Source of the DNA: an uncultured Chromatiaceae bacterium | Lineage (GTDB): Bacteria > Pseudomonadota > Gammaproteobacteria > Enterobacterales > Alteromonadaceae | Length of the DNA stretch: 51,511 nucleotides | Reading direction: 5' to 3' | Assembly: GCA_937978655.1 (NCBI GenBank) | Contig: CALJUX010000059.1 | Span: forward strand, 1 to 51,511 | Program-made: the position numbers and the translations under genes | The notes under the pieces: model-generated | What the model was told of the DNA's origin: nothing | Seen by the model: only the letters and a program-made list of their open reading frames with translations | Database searches by the model: none | Shown here: one piece after another, positions 8,934 through 17,120 of the stretch | Layout: every line of letters starts with the position of its first letter | Position numbering within the stretch: position 1 is the stretch's first letter

Positions 8934-10037
8934 TTAACCAGCCGGCGTCAGACGCAATACTGCGCCTTTGTCTTCATCGGTCAGCAGATAAACAGCGCCA
9001 TCCGGCGCCAGTTCGACATCACGGATCCGGGCGCCAATCCGGATACGCTCTTCGTGCACCACTTTGTCGTTGTTGATTTCCAGCCGTACCAGCTGGCCAA
9101 ATTTCAGCGAACCGACCAGCAGGTTGTGTTGCCATTTACTGAACATAGCGCCGCGGTAAAACAGCATGCCACTGGGTGCAATCGACGGCACCCAGTAGTG
9201 CAGCGGCTGTTCCAGACCGGGCTTTTTGGTCACGCCAATGACGCCGCCACCGTACTCTTCGCCGTAGGTGATGAGCGGCCAGCCGTAGTTTTTGCCAGCT
9301 TGCGTGATATTGATTTCATCGCCGCCCTGTGGCCCGTGTTCATGGGTCCAGAGCCGGCCGCTGTTGTCCAGGGTTGCGCCCTGAATATTGCGGTGGCCAT
9401 AAGACCAAATCAGTGGCTGCGCCTGTTGCTCCTGGACAAAAGGATTGCCAGGTGCCGGCTTGCCTTCAGGCGTGATATGCGCCACTTTGCCAATCAGCGT
9501 GCTCAGGTTCTGCACCAATTCTCGCTGATTGCCCCGATCGCCGGTGGTGACAAACAAACTGCCATCGGCCTGCTGCACCAGCCGGCCGCCAAAATGATAC
9601 TTGCTGTCAAATTTGGGGGTCTGGCTGAAGATCACTTGCAGATCTTTTAACTGCAGGCCATCGAGCCGGGCCTTAGCCACGGCGGTGCTGTTGGTGTTGT
9701 CAGGGCCGGGTTCGGCATAGCTGAAATAAATGATTTGGTTGCTGGCGAAGTCTTTGTCGGTCAGCACATCCAGCAAACCGCCCTGGCCAGCGACGACAAT
9801 GGCAGGCAGGCCGCTGACCGGCGCACTGACTTTGCCGCTTTTATCGATATAACGCAGGTGGCCATCGCGCTCGCTGACCAGTAAACGGCCGTCTGGTAAT
9901 ACACTGATGCCCCAGGGATGTGCCAAATCGCTGGCCACGGTGTCGATTTTCAGATTGCCCTGCTCAGTGGCGACAAACGCAGGTTCAGCAATGGCCGCCG
10001 TGCAGCATAAAGCTGCTGCCAGAATGGTTCTGTGCAT
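8934..10037 (-). CDS. PQQ-dependent aldose sugar dehydrogenase (YliI/Asd-like)
   Basis: This 367-residue periplasmic protein has a signal peptide (TILAAALCCTAAIA). The six-bladed propeller pattern of soluble glucose dehydrogenases follows: HPWGISVLPDGRLLVSERDG, GGLLDVLTDKDF, HFGGRLVQQADGSLFVTTGDRG, IWSYGHRNIQGA and GPQGGDEIN. These contain the His/Arg residues that contact PQQ in the YliI/Asd family. The enzyme oxidises aldose sugars at C1 and passes electrons to an acceptor. No pqqABCDE genes are visible, so the cofactor could come from outside through the adjacent receptor. It follows a GST gene by 10 bp. Confidence 0.92.
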   Translation of the reverse strand: MHRTILAAALCCTAAIAEPAFVATEQGNLKIDTVASDLAHPWGISVLPDGRLLVSERDGHLRYIDKSGKVSAPVSGLPAIVVAGQGGLLDVLTDKDFASNQIIYFSYAEPGPDNTNSTAVAKARLDGLQLKDLQVIFSQTPKFDSKYHFGGRLVQQADGSLFVTTGDRGNQRELVQNLSTLIGKVAHITPEGKPAPGNPFVQEQQAQPLIWSYGHRNIQGATLDNSGRLWTHEHGPQGGDEINITQAGKNYGWPLITYGEEYGGGVIGVTKKPGLEQPLHYWVPSIAPSGMLFYRGAMFSKWQHNLLVGSLKFGQLVRLEINNDKVVHEERIRIGARIRDVELAPDGAVYLLTDEDKGAVLRLTPAG

Positions 10038-10047
10038 GGAATGCTCC

Positions 10048-10656
10048 TTAAAGCGTTAATCCTTCCGCCAGCATGGCTCGTTGCACCGCCGGACGGCTTT
10101 GTACCCGTTGCTGTAATTGCTGCAGCAGCGGGAAGGGCGCTAAATCAACACTGACCATGCGTGCCCAGCCCAGTACCGTAAACAAATAGGCATCGGCCAC
10201 GGTAAAATAATCGCCGAGCAGAAAGTTTTGTGCGCCGAGCAGTTGTTCGGCCTGAGCCAGCCGTTGACTGAGACGGCTGCGGGCTGCTGCTTTGGTTACG
10301 TCGGCAGCGCTCGGGTCAAATAACGGTGAGAAGTTTTTGTGCAGTTCAGTGGCAATAAAATTTAACAGGGACTGCAGCCGGTAGCGGCCAAAACTGCCAT
10401 TGGCAGGTGCCAGATTGGCGGCCGGCGCCTGGTCCGCGATGTATTGCAACAACGCCGGGCCTTCGCTCAGCAGTTCACCATTTTTGACCTGCAGCGCCGG
10501 CACATAACCCTGCGGACAAATTTGCCGGTAATCACTGCCGTCGGGCAGGGTTTTGCTGCGTAGGTCGACGCGGATGATTTCGTGTTTTAAACCCGCCTCT
10601 TCCAGGGCGATATGAGAGGCCAGCGAACAGGCCGCCGGGGAAAAATAAAGTTTCAT
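10048..10656 (-). CDS. glutathione S-transferase, bacterial beta-like class
   Basis: This 202-residue protein has an N-terminal thioredoxin-fold domain, MKLYFSPAACSLASHIALEE. Cys10 is at the position of the catalytic Cys of beta-class GSTs. The cis-Pro loop GYVPALQV, then SEGPALLQYIAD, and a C-terminal all-helical domain with DYFTVADAYLF follow. It conjugates or reduces electrophiles with glutathione in the cytosol. The ATG at 10656 follows GGAG by 8 bases; an in-frame TTG six bases earlier is less likely. It sits between bcp and the PQQ dehydrogenase on one strand with short gaps. Confidence 0.92.
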   Translation of the reverse strand: MKLYFSPAACSLASHIALEEAGLKHEIIRVDLRSKTLPDGSDYRQICPQGYVPALQVKNGELLSEGPALLQYIADQAPAANLAPANGSFGRYRLQSLLNFIATELHKNFSPLFDPSAADVTKAAARSRLSQRLAQAEQLLGAQNFLLGDYFTVADAYLFTVLGWARMVSVDLAPFPLLQQLQQRVQSRPAVQRAMLAEGLTL

Positions 10657-10719
10657 AAACAAGGCTCCGCTGCTGGCGGCTGGCGCCGCCGGATAAGAGA
10701 AAAGGCTGCTGTGGCGGCC

Positions 10720-11181
10720 TTACAACGCGTTCAGGACGACTTCATGGTGATTGCTGGTTTTGAAACTGTCAAACACCTGGCTGATGCGGCCGTCCTGCTC
10801 GATCAGAAAACTGATGCGATGAATACCGTCATAGACTTTGCCCATAAATTTCTTTTCGCCCCAGACGCCAAAAGCGTCAGCAAGCTGATGTTCAGGGTCG
10901 GACAATAAAGTGAAATTCAGCTGATCACGGGCGGCAAATTTAGCCAGGCTTTTGACTGCATCGGTGCTGACGCCAACCGCCAGCACATTTTTCGCGGCCA
11001 GTTCAGCATGAATATCACGCAGTCCACAGGCCTGCACTGTGCAGCCCGGGGTCATCGCTTTGGGGTAAAAATACAGCAGCAGCCGGTGGCTGGCGAGTAA
11101 TGCCTGCAGGCTGACGGATTCGCCGAGTTGATTTTGCAGTGTAAAGTCAGGGGCCTGCTGGCCGACGGTTAAAGTTTGCAT
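10720..11181 (-). CDS. bcp: thioredoxin-dependent peroxiredoxin Bcp
   Basis: This 153-residue peroxiredoxin begins MQTLTVGQQAPDFTLQNQ. It has the BCP active site TPGCTVQACGLRD: the peroxidatic Cys and a resolving Cys five residues later form the intramolecular disulfide typical of atypical 2-Cys BCPs. The Arg-bearing LSDPEHQLADAFGVWG and IHRISFLI segments are also present. It reduces hydroperoxides with thioredoxin. It lies 30 bp downstream of gcvR, as in E. coli. The ATG at 11181 has AGGAG five bases upstream, so it is chosen over a GTG at 11187. Confidence 0.95.
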   Translation of the reverse strand: MQTLTVGQQAPDFTLQNQLGESVSLQALLASHRLLLYFYPKAMTPGCTVQACGLRDIHAELAAKNVLAVGVSTDAVKSLAKFAARDQLNFTLLSDPEHQLADAFGVWGEKKFMGKVYDGIHRISFLIEQDGRISQVFDSFKTSNHHEVVLNAL

Positions 11182-11211
11182 ATTCACTCCTGTGCGGCAG
11201 TTGCACGGACA

Positions 11212-11739
11212 TCAGCTCTGCAATTCAAAGCGGCCCTGCAACTGCATCTGATTAAATCTTGCCTGCAACAAACGTCTGATTTTGTCGCTGTCGAGGCCTT
11301 GTGGTAATTGCACTGTCATCACGGTATGGGTTTGCGGCGGCTGTGCCGGATCCGGCTGTAAGGTCTCCGAACGCAGTGCGCCGATATAGACCTGATGTTC
11401 CGCCAACAGGCTGGAAATCGCGCCCAAAGTGCCGACCCGATCGACCCCGGTGTACTCGACAATATAAGGTGCTGATAACGTGGGTAACGTGCATGCTGAC
11501 GTACGTTTGGACATGGTCAGCAGATCAAGTTCAAAGGCAGAACTTGGCAGCAAATATTCGATTTTGCTGATCGCAGCGGCATCGCCGGCTAACAGCATAA
11601 TAAAGGTGAATTCATTACCAAAAATGGCCATGCGGCTGTCAACGATATTACAGTTGCAGTCCGTGACCAGACGGGCCAGCTGACTGACAATGCCAGTACG
11701 ATCTGTGCCGATGGCGGTGACGACCAGTTGTTGGGGCAT
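11212..11739 (-). CDS. gcvR: GcvR, glycine cleavage system regulatory protein
   Basis: This 175-residue protein contains two ACT-type domains. The first starts QQLVVTAIGTDRTGIVSQLARLVTDCNCNI and the second PYIVEYTGVDRVGTLGAISSLLAEHQV. It has no DNA-binding domain, as expected for GcvR, which binds GcvA to block activation of the gcv operon when glycine is low. The order bcp-gcvR-(divergent)-dapA-bamC is that of E. coli. The ATG at 11739 (GGA seven bases upstream) is preferred over an in-frame TTG at 11757. Confidence 0.92.
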   Translation of the reverse strand: MPQQLVVTAIGTDRTGIVSQLARLVTDCNCNIVDSRMAIFGNEFTFIMLLAGDAAAISKIEYLLPSSAFELDLLTMSKRTSACTLPTLSAPYIVEYTGVDRVGTLGAISSLLAEHQVYIGALRSETLQPDPAQPPQTHTVMTVQLPQGLDSDKIRRLLQARFNQMQLQGRFELQS

Positions 11740-11813
11740 GGGGTGTTCCAAATGCAAGAAGGCCCGGAGTGTAACATAATCCTTTGAAATTTCATCAGGG
11801 GCGGAACGTGCGC

Positions 11814-11842
11814 TTGTGTTCAGGCACTGCCGTCATTAATAT
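11814..11842 (+). promoter_or_regulatory. candidate sigma-70 promoter for dapA
   Basis: TTGTGT at 11814-11819 is separated by 17 bp from TAATAT at 11837-11842, about 34 bp before the dapA ATG. The match is moderate (3/6 and 4/6), and placement in the gcvR-dapA divergent gap supports it. Read by eye only. Confidence 0.35.
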
Positions 11843-11875
11843 GAGCAGCCTGATTTTTATGGAGCTGCAGTTAAA

Positions 11876-12757
11876 ATGTTCAGTGGTAGTCACGTCGCCC
11901 TTATTACCCCGATGCTTGCCGATGGTCAGGTGGATTATCCCAGCCTGAAGCGCTTGCTGGATTATCAGCTGGATAACGGCACCGATGGCCTGATTATCAT
12001 GGGGACAACCGGCGAAGCCGCGACTATCCCTTTTGCCGAACAAATTGACGTGCTGCGTTATGTGCTGGTGCATGTGCAGGGCCGGATCCAGGTGATTGCC
12101 GGCAATGGGTCAAACAGTACCGCTGAAGCGGTCGAAAAGACCAAAGTGCTGTCTGCTCTGCCCATTGATGGTTTTCTGACCGTCACGCCTTATTACAACA
12201 AACCAACTCAACAAGGCATGCTGGCCCATTTTAAAGCGGTGGCGGCAGCGACCGATAAGCCTGTGCTGCTGTATAACGTACCGGGCCGCACTGGCGTCGA
12301 TTTGTTACCGGCAACGGTGGCCGCGCTGTCGCAGGTGCCGAATATTGTTGGTATTAAAGAAGCAACCGGCAGTCTGGAGCGATTAGCGCAATTGCAGGCG
12401 CTGGTGGCTGCAGATTTTGCGTTGCTCAGCGGCGACGATGCCACTGCCTGCGATTTTCTGCTGCACGGTGGCCATGGGGTGATTTCGGTCACGACCAATA
12501 TTGCACCCAAAGCGATGGCTCAGATGATTAAAGCGGCGCGGGCTGGTCAGCCTGATGCGGCCAAAGCCTGTGATGCCAGATTGCAGCCATTACATCGTGA
12601 TCTGTTTATCGAAAGTAACCCAATCCCGTCGAAGTGGGCCTTATTACGGATGGGACTGATTTCATCGGATTTTGCCCGTTTACCTCTGACTCAGCTGGAA
12701 CCAATTCATCAGCGCGCAATCGAACAAGCGCTGCATGCAGCCAACCTGAATCTCTAA
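11876..12757 (+). CDS. dapA: 4-hydroxy-tetrahydrodipicolinate synthase
   Basis: This 293-residue TIM-barrel aldolase begins MFSGSHVALITPMLADG. The Schiff-base lysine is Lys161 (VGIKEATG), Tyr133 sits in LLYNVPGRTG, and GTTGEAATI and TVTPYYNKPTQQG are the pyruvate-binding signatures. It condenses pyruvate with aspartate semialdehyde, the first committed step to diaminopimelate and lysine. Length matches E. coli DapA (292). It is divergent from gcvR and followed by bamC after 38 bp, as in E. coli. Confidence 0.97.
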   Translation: MFSGSHVALITPMLADGQVDYPSLKRLLDYQLDNGTDGLIIMGTTGEAATIPFAEQIDVLRYVLVHVQGRIQVIAGNGSNSTAEAVEKTKVLSALPIDGFLTVTPYYNKPTQQGMLAHFKAVAAATDKPVLLYNVPGRTGVDLLPATVAALSQVPNIVGIKEATGSLERLAQLQALVAADFALLSGDDATACDFLLHGGHGVISVTTNIAPKAMAQMIKAARAGQPDAAKACDARLQPLHRDLFIESNPIPSKWALLRMGLISSDFARLPLTQLEPIHQRAIEQALHAANLNL

Positions 12758-12795
12758 CTGAATTTTTGACAATTTCCTTAAATAGGAGTGCTTAG

Positions 12796-13854
12796 GTGCA
12801 TTATTGGATCCCCGGCGCAGTAGCAGCCACTTTGTTGTTGTCCGGCTGTTCGTTGTGGCCTGCTGCCGAAAAAACTACGGTTGATGAACGACGTATTGCA
12901 GAACTGAAGATCCCGGCGGGCTTAAAAGCGCCGAAAAAACCCGGTCAATATGATCTGCCGGCCAAAGTGGTCGCCGGCGTCAGCCCGGAGCAACTGGACT
13001 TGCGTGCCCCGATGCAAGTGCTGGCTGTAGCCACGAACGCGCGGGTGGAAGAAGAAGAAAAAGAAGCACGGGTCTGGTTTGAACGCTCTGAGTTCACCAG
13101 CGATCTGATGCCTTACCTGCAGAACAACATCGGCAGTTATTTCAGCAAAAATGAAATTGCCGCGACCCACCCAACCCCCATGCAATGGCAAACTGACTGG
13201 GTCAGTGCATACCAGGAAACTGGCTGGTGGTTGTGGAAAGGTCAGGAATTAACCCAGCAAAGTAAGTTCAGCGTGCAATTAGAGCCACGCAGCCATGGCC
13301 GGACTATCGCAGTGCAGGTGAAGTTGCTGGAGCATAAATATACCGATCCGACCCAAACTCTGACGCCTATTAGTCAGCGCCGGGAAGAAGTGCATTTCTT
13401 AAACCGCATCATTGACCATATTGCCACGGTCGAACTGGCCGCTATCCGGGAAGCGAAGGCGAAACTGCCGGATGTATTGCTGACCCGCGCAGTGAATGAC
13501 AAGCAGGAAGCCGTGATGCTGACGACACAGCCAATCGATGTGGCCTGGTCACAGCTGGAGTTGTTGCTGGAAAAAGTGGGTCTCGAAGTGACGGATCTGA
13601 ACCAGTCTGATTATGTTTATTACGTTAAATATATCAAAGCGGAACAGGGATTCTGGGACAGCATCTGGGGTGATAAGGAGTTACCTGAGTTGCCACTGAC
13701 TGCCGGTGAGTACCAGTTATCACTGAGTAAAACCGACAAAGGCACCGCGATTAAGATCAAAGACAAAGATGGCAAAGTGCTGGATCAGGCAACACTGGAT
13801 GCAGTGTATGAAGTCTTTGCTGCCGCTATCCGCCAGGGCAAACTGGAACTCTGA
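12796..13854 (+). CDS. bamC: BamC, outer-membrane assembly lipoprotein
   Basis: This 352-residue lipoprotein has a lipobox LLSGC (Cys18) after a short hydrophobic segment. A flexible N-terminal stretch that in E. coli wraps around BamD follows, then two helix-grip domains separated by a hinge near residue 220. It is a non-essential subunit of the BAM complex that inserts beta-barrels into the outer membrane. The start is GTG, with AGGAG seven bases upstream. The dapA-bamC pair is conserved with E. coli. A long hairpin 21 bp after the stop probably ends the transcript. Confidence 0.93.
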   Translation: MHYWIPGAVAATLLLSGCSLWPAAEKTTVDERRIAELKIPAGLKAPKKPGQYDLPAKVVAGVSPEQLDLRAPMQVLAVATNARVEEEEKEARVWFERSEFTSDLMPYLQNNIGSYFSKNEIAATHPTPMQWQTDWVSAYQETGWWLWKGQELTQQSKFSVQLEPRSHGRTIAVQVKLLEHKYTDPTQTLTPISQRREEVHFLNRIIDHIATVELAAIREAKAKLPDVLLTRAVNDKQEAVMLTTQPIDVAWSQLELLLEKVGLEVTDLNQSDYVYYVKYIKAEQGFWDSIWGDKELPELPLTAGEYQLSLSKTDKGTAIKIKDKDGKVLDQATLDAVYEVFAAAIRQGKLEL

Positions 13855-13875
13855 CCGGTTGTGCCACGGTTTGAT

Positions 13876-13910
13876 CACAAGGCGCGAAGTCTCTGACTTT
13901 GCGCCTTGTG
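13876..13910 (+). terminator. 15-bp hairpin after bamC, probable terminator
   Basis: The left arm at 13876-13890 and right arm at 13896-13910 pair over 15 bp with a single G-U wobble and a five-base loop (CTCTG). Only a short, interrupted T run follows (CTTTATCC), so termination may be inefficient, or the structure may protect the 3' end. Confidence 0.6.
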
Positions 13911-14029
13911 CTTTATCCGTACCGGCACCTGCAGCGACACAACACAAACAGTGCGTTGTGATTCTGTTTGCATCAGATAAAATACAGCAGAAGCGGGCCG
14001 GTCTGGTCTGAAACCAAAGAGGATGTTCC

Positions 14030-15268
14030 ATGCCTGACTGGCGTTGTTTGCGAAAGTGTGCAGGGCTGCTGGCCGTTTTGATGTCTTTTGCCATGCCTGC
14101 TGCGGAGTTAACTGATTTGTATCAGGCGACAGTGCCGGCGGCGCAAAGCCAGGCGCAGTGGCAGCGTCAGGCGCTGGCGGCCGTGTTGTTGAAACTGACA
14201 GGCAGTCCGGACGCACAAAACCAGCCAGGTCTGGCAGACGCATTAAAAAACAGCGGTCAGTTTGTCGTGCAATTTCAGCAGGTGCAGTCTGAGGGACAGA
14301 GCCAGCTGTTAGTCACGCTGGATGGCCAGAAAATCACCCGCTTGCTGCAGAGTCTGCAAATTCCGGTGTGGGGCCCGCGCCGGCCTGATGTGTTGTTATG
14401 GCTGACCGAACGGCCAGTTGATACGCCGCAATTTGTGGCAAGTCCGGATCATCCGCTGCGTAAAGCGCTGCTCAGTCAGGCTGGTTTGTCTGGCTTGAGT
14501 TTGCAGTTTCCGTTGTTAGACGAAACCGATACCACGCTGGTGAACGAAGCCGCGAGCTGGGGTGGTGACTGGGCCTTGCTGCAACAGGCGTCGATGCGCT
14601 ACCAGGCCACCGAAGTTTATAACCTGCTATTTGACCAAATCACCGACGCCAGCGGGCTGGTGCAGTTTCGTCTGACCTGGCAACAACTGGTAGATGGTGC
14701 TGTGCAAAGCCACGAGATTATTCACGCCGATGCCATGGCGTTGGCACAGCAATTCTGTACTGAATTAGCCAGAACTCAGGCGGCCCGTTATGCCGTGCGT
14801 ATCGCCGCGCCGGGTGCCAGCACAGCGCAACGTTTGCAACTGACTGTCGACGGCGTCAGCAGCCTGACCGATCTGGCGCGGCTGCGCCAGCTGTTTGGTG
14901 CCATGCTCACCGTGCGTGAACAACATCTGGTGCAATACAGCGCCGGTCAGGCCGTGCTGGCATTACAGCTGTCGGCCAGTGCCGAAGAGTTTTACCGGGC
15001 GCTGAGTCTGGTGCGCGAACTGACGCCGCAGACTGAGGCCAGCACCGACAGCACAGGCACCACCACTGTGCCGTTGCTGAGTGACGCCGAAGCCGCGATG
15101 GACGCGGCACTTGCTGACAGCGCCGTCTCTGACACCGCAGTCCCTCAGAGCCCCACTGTGCCGGAAAGCTCCGTGACGCCGTCGCCGGATGAACAAGCGT
15201 CAGCCGCAGCCCATTCGGCCAGTACGCCGCTGGTGTACAGCACGCGTTATCTGTTCCGGCGTCAATGA
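14030..15268 (+). CDS. DUF2066 domain-containing secreted protein
   Basis: This 412-residue protein has a signal peptide (LLAVLMSFAMPAAE). The mature N-terminal part follows the DUF2066 family pattern, with QALAAVLLKLTGSPDAQ, FVVQFQQV, LQIPVWGPRRPDVLLWLT and LQFPLLDETD. The C-terminal 80 residues are low-complexity and rich in Ser, Thr, Pro and Ala, probably disordered. Function is unknown. It overlaps hda by 4 bp (ATGA), and DUF2066-hda pairs recur in related genera. It starts 175 bp after bamC, past the hairpin. Confidence 0.85.
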   Translation: MPDWRCLRKCAGLLAVLMSFAMPAAELTDLYQATVPAAQSQAQWQRQALAAVLLKLTGSPDAQNQPGLADALKNSGQFVVQFQQVQSEGQSQLLVTLDGQKITRLLQSLQIPVWGPRRPDVLLWLTERPVDTPQFVASPDHPLRKALLSQAGLSGLSLQFPLLDETDTTLVNEAASWGGDWALLQQASMRYQATEVYNLLFDQITDASGLVQFRLTWQQLVDGAVQSHEIIHADAMALAQQFCTELARTQAARYAVRIAAPGASTAQRLQLTVDGVSSLTDLARLRQLFGAMLTVREQHLVQYSAGQAVLALQLSASAEEFYRALSLVRELTPQTEASTDSTGTTTVPLLSDAEAAMDAALADSAVSDTAVPQSPTVPESSVTPSPDEQASAAAHSASTPLVYSTRYLFRRQ

Positions 15269-16011
15269 TGCAAGTGCCGATGCAGCCGACCCAGTTTACG
15301 CTGGCAGTCACTCTGCCTGATGACGAAACTCTGCACAGCTTTTATGGTGCAGACAGCAGCCCTGCGGTGTCTTATATTCAGCGTTATCTGCAAGCGCCAA
15401 CGTCAACGGTACAGAGTCAACCGCCGGTGTTTGTGTTTGGCGCTTCTGGCAGCGGCAAATCCCATCTGCTGTATGCCGCTTGTGTTCAGGCGCAGGAATC
15501 TGGCCTCACTAGTCAGTTATTGGCGCTCGATGAATTTGCCCAGTACAGCCCACGGATGCTGGATAATCTGGAGCAGCTCGACCTGGTCTGCCTGGATAAT
15601 ATCGGCGCGGTTGCCGGCGATTCGCACTGGCAGGTTGCGTTGTTTGATTTGTACAACCGCCTCGCCGAACATGGCAAAAAACTGATTATCGTCGCTGACG
15701 ACCAGCCGACCGCGCTGGGATTTACGCTGCCGGATTTAGTCTCGCGTTTGCAGGCTTGTACTGTGTTTCAGCTGAGGCTGTTAAGCGATGACGACAAACA
15801 AAAACTGCTGCAGCAAAAAGCCCGGGTGCGTGGTCTGGATTTACCCGACGAAGTCGCGCGTTACCTGCTAAACCGCCAGCAACGGGATATCCGCGCGCTG
15901 GTCGATACGCTGGATATTCTGGATAAAGCCTCGATGGTGCATCAGCGCCGGCTGACCATTCCTTTTGTCAAAGACGTGCTGGCTGTTACTTTCCCCGCCA
16001 CAGAGCTCTGA
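15265..16011 (+). CDS. hda: Hda, DnaA inactivator (RIDA) AAA+ protein
   Basis: This 248-residue AAA+ protein resembles DnaA domain III. It has a Walker A (GASGSGKSH), a Walker B-like LDLVCLDNIGAV, a sensor region and the arginine-finger helix PDLVSRLQACTVF. Hda bound to the sliding clamp stimulates hydrolysis of DnaA-ATP after replication starts. The N-terminal clamp-binding motif, QLSLPL in E. coli, reads QFTLAV here (Gln10 onward) followed by the conserved LPDDETLHSF, so it is divergent. The start codon overlaps the DUF2066 stop. Confidence 0.93.
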   Translation: MMQVPMQPTQFTLAVTLPDDETLHSFYGADSSPAVSYIQRYLQAPTSTVQSQPPVFVFGASGSGKSHLLYAACVQAQESGLTSQLLALDEFAQYSPRMLDNLEQLDLVCLDNIGAVAGDSHWQVALFDLYNRLAEHGKKLIIVADDQPTALGFTLPDLVSRLQACTVFQLRLLSDDDKQKLLQQKARVRGLDLPDEVARYLLNRQQRDIRALVDTLDILDKASMVHQRRLTIPFVKDVLAVTFPATEL

Positions 16012-16030
16012 TCTGCTGGTTTTTCCGGCA

Positions 16031-16105
16031 GTTTGCTAAAATTTTCCTCGCCTCAGCGCGCCCAAAAGCGGCGAAATTGTTGTAAAATCACCGGTTTTAG
16101 CAAAC
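16031..16105 (+). repeat. 11-bp inverted repeat in the pheS leader
   Basis: GTTTGCTAAAA at 16031-16041 and its exact reverse complement at 16095-16105 flank 53 bp. A possible -10 element (TAAAAT, 16083-16088) lies between the arms, and pheS starts 20 bp after the second arm. No Phe-rich leader peptide like E. coli pheM is visible in this gap. It could be an operator pair or a leader RNA structure. Confidence 0.5.
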
Positions 16106-16125
16106 AAGCTGGTCTGAGGAAAATC

Positions 16126-17106
16126 ATGAACCTATCTGCCATCTTAGACAGCGCATTACAGGCGGTTGCCAACGCCGCAGATGTGAATGCGCTGGAAGAC
16201 GTCCGCGTCGAGTATTTCGGCAAAAAAGGCAGCATCACTGAGCTGTTAAAATCCTTAGGCGCGATGGATGCCGAGGCCCGCAAAGTGGCCGGCGCGCAAA
16301 TCAATGAACTGAAACAACAAGTGCAGGACGCGTTGAACGCTCGTCGCGATGGCATGCAGGCCGCAGTGCTGGCGCAAAAACTGGCGTCTGAGCAAATCGA
16401 CGTGACACTGCCGGGCCGCAGCATCGAGCAGGGTGGTTTACACCCGGTGACGCGCACCATTCGCCGCATTGAAACCTTTTTCGGCGAACTGGGTTTTGAA
16501 GTCAAACATGGCCCGGAGATCGAAGATGATTTCCACAACTTTGATGCGCTGAATATTCCTGAGCATCACCCGGCCCGTGCTGATCACGACACATTCTATT
16601 TTAATCCAAAGCTGATGCTGCGCACGCAGACGTCCGGTGTGCAGATCCGCACCATGGAAACTGAACAGCCGCCGCTTAGGATCATCTCGCCAGGCCGCGT
16701 TTATCGCAATGACTACGACATGACGCACACGCCAATGTTCCACCAGGTCGAAGGCCTGATGGTCGACAAAAATGTCAGCTTTACCGAGCTTAAGGGCATT
16801 TTGCACGACTTCCTGAACAACTATTTTGAGGAAGACCTGCAAATCCGTTTCCGGCCGTCATTTTTCCCCTTTACCGAGCCTTCGGCTGAAGTGGACGTGA
16901 TGGGTAAAAACGGTAAATGGCTGGAAGTATTAGGCTGCGGCATGGTGCATCCGAACGTGTTGCGTTCGGTCGGTATTGACCCGGAAGTGTACAGCGGTTT
17001 TGCCTTTGGCATGGGCGTAGAGCGCTTAACCATGTTGCGTTATGGCGTCACCGATTTGCGTTCATTCTTCGAGAATGACCTGCGTTTCTTAAAACAATTT
17101 AAATAA
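16126..17106 (+). CDS. pheS: phenylalanyl-tRNA synthetase alpha subunit
   Basis: This 326-residue class II synthetase subunit starts MNLSAILDSALQAV, with GAGGAAAATC just upstream of the ATG; a longer open frame to 16033 has no such signal. It has the N-terminal coiled coil, GSITELLKSLG, then motif 2 (PGRVYRNDYDMTHTPMFHQ) and motif 3 (GFAFGMGVERLTMLRYG). With PheT it forms an alpha2beta2 enzyme that charges tRNA-Phe. E. coli PheS is 327 residues. The pheS-pheT-ihfA order is that of E. coli. Confidence 0.97.
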   Translation: MNLSAILDSALQAVANAADVNALEDVRVEYFGKKGSITELLKSLGAMDAEARKVAGAQINELKQQVQDALNARRDGMQAAVLAQKLASEQIDVTLPGRSIEQGGLHPVTRTIRRIETFFGELGFEVKHGPEIEDDFHNFDALNIPEHHPARADHDTFYFNPKLMLRTQTSGVQIRTMETEQPPLRIISPGRVYRNDYDMTHTPMFHQVEGLMVDKNVSFTELKGILHDFLNNYFEEDLQIRFRPSFFPFTEPSAEVDVMGKNGKWLEVLGCGMVHPNVLRSVGIDPEVYSGFAFGMGVERLTMLRYGVTDLRSFFENDLRFLKQFK

Positions 17107-17120
17107 GCCGGAGCAAAACA

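Noticed and set aside
8889..9650. 253-residue plus-strand open frame opposite the PQQ dehydrogenase
   Set aside because: No family resemblance or ribosome binding site; shadow of a clearly real minus-strand gene.
12922..13191. Minus-strand frame with a run of Phe opposite bamC
   Set aside because: It mirrors a GAA-rich stretch of bamC; no independent support.
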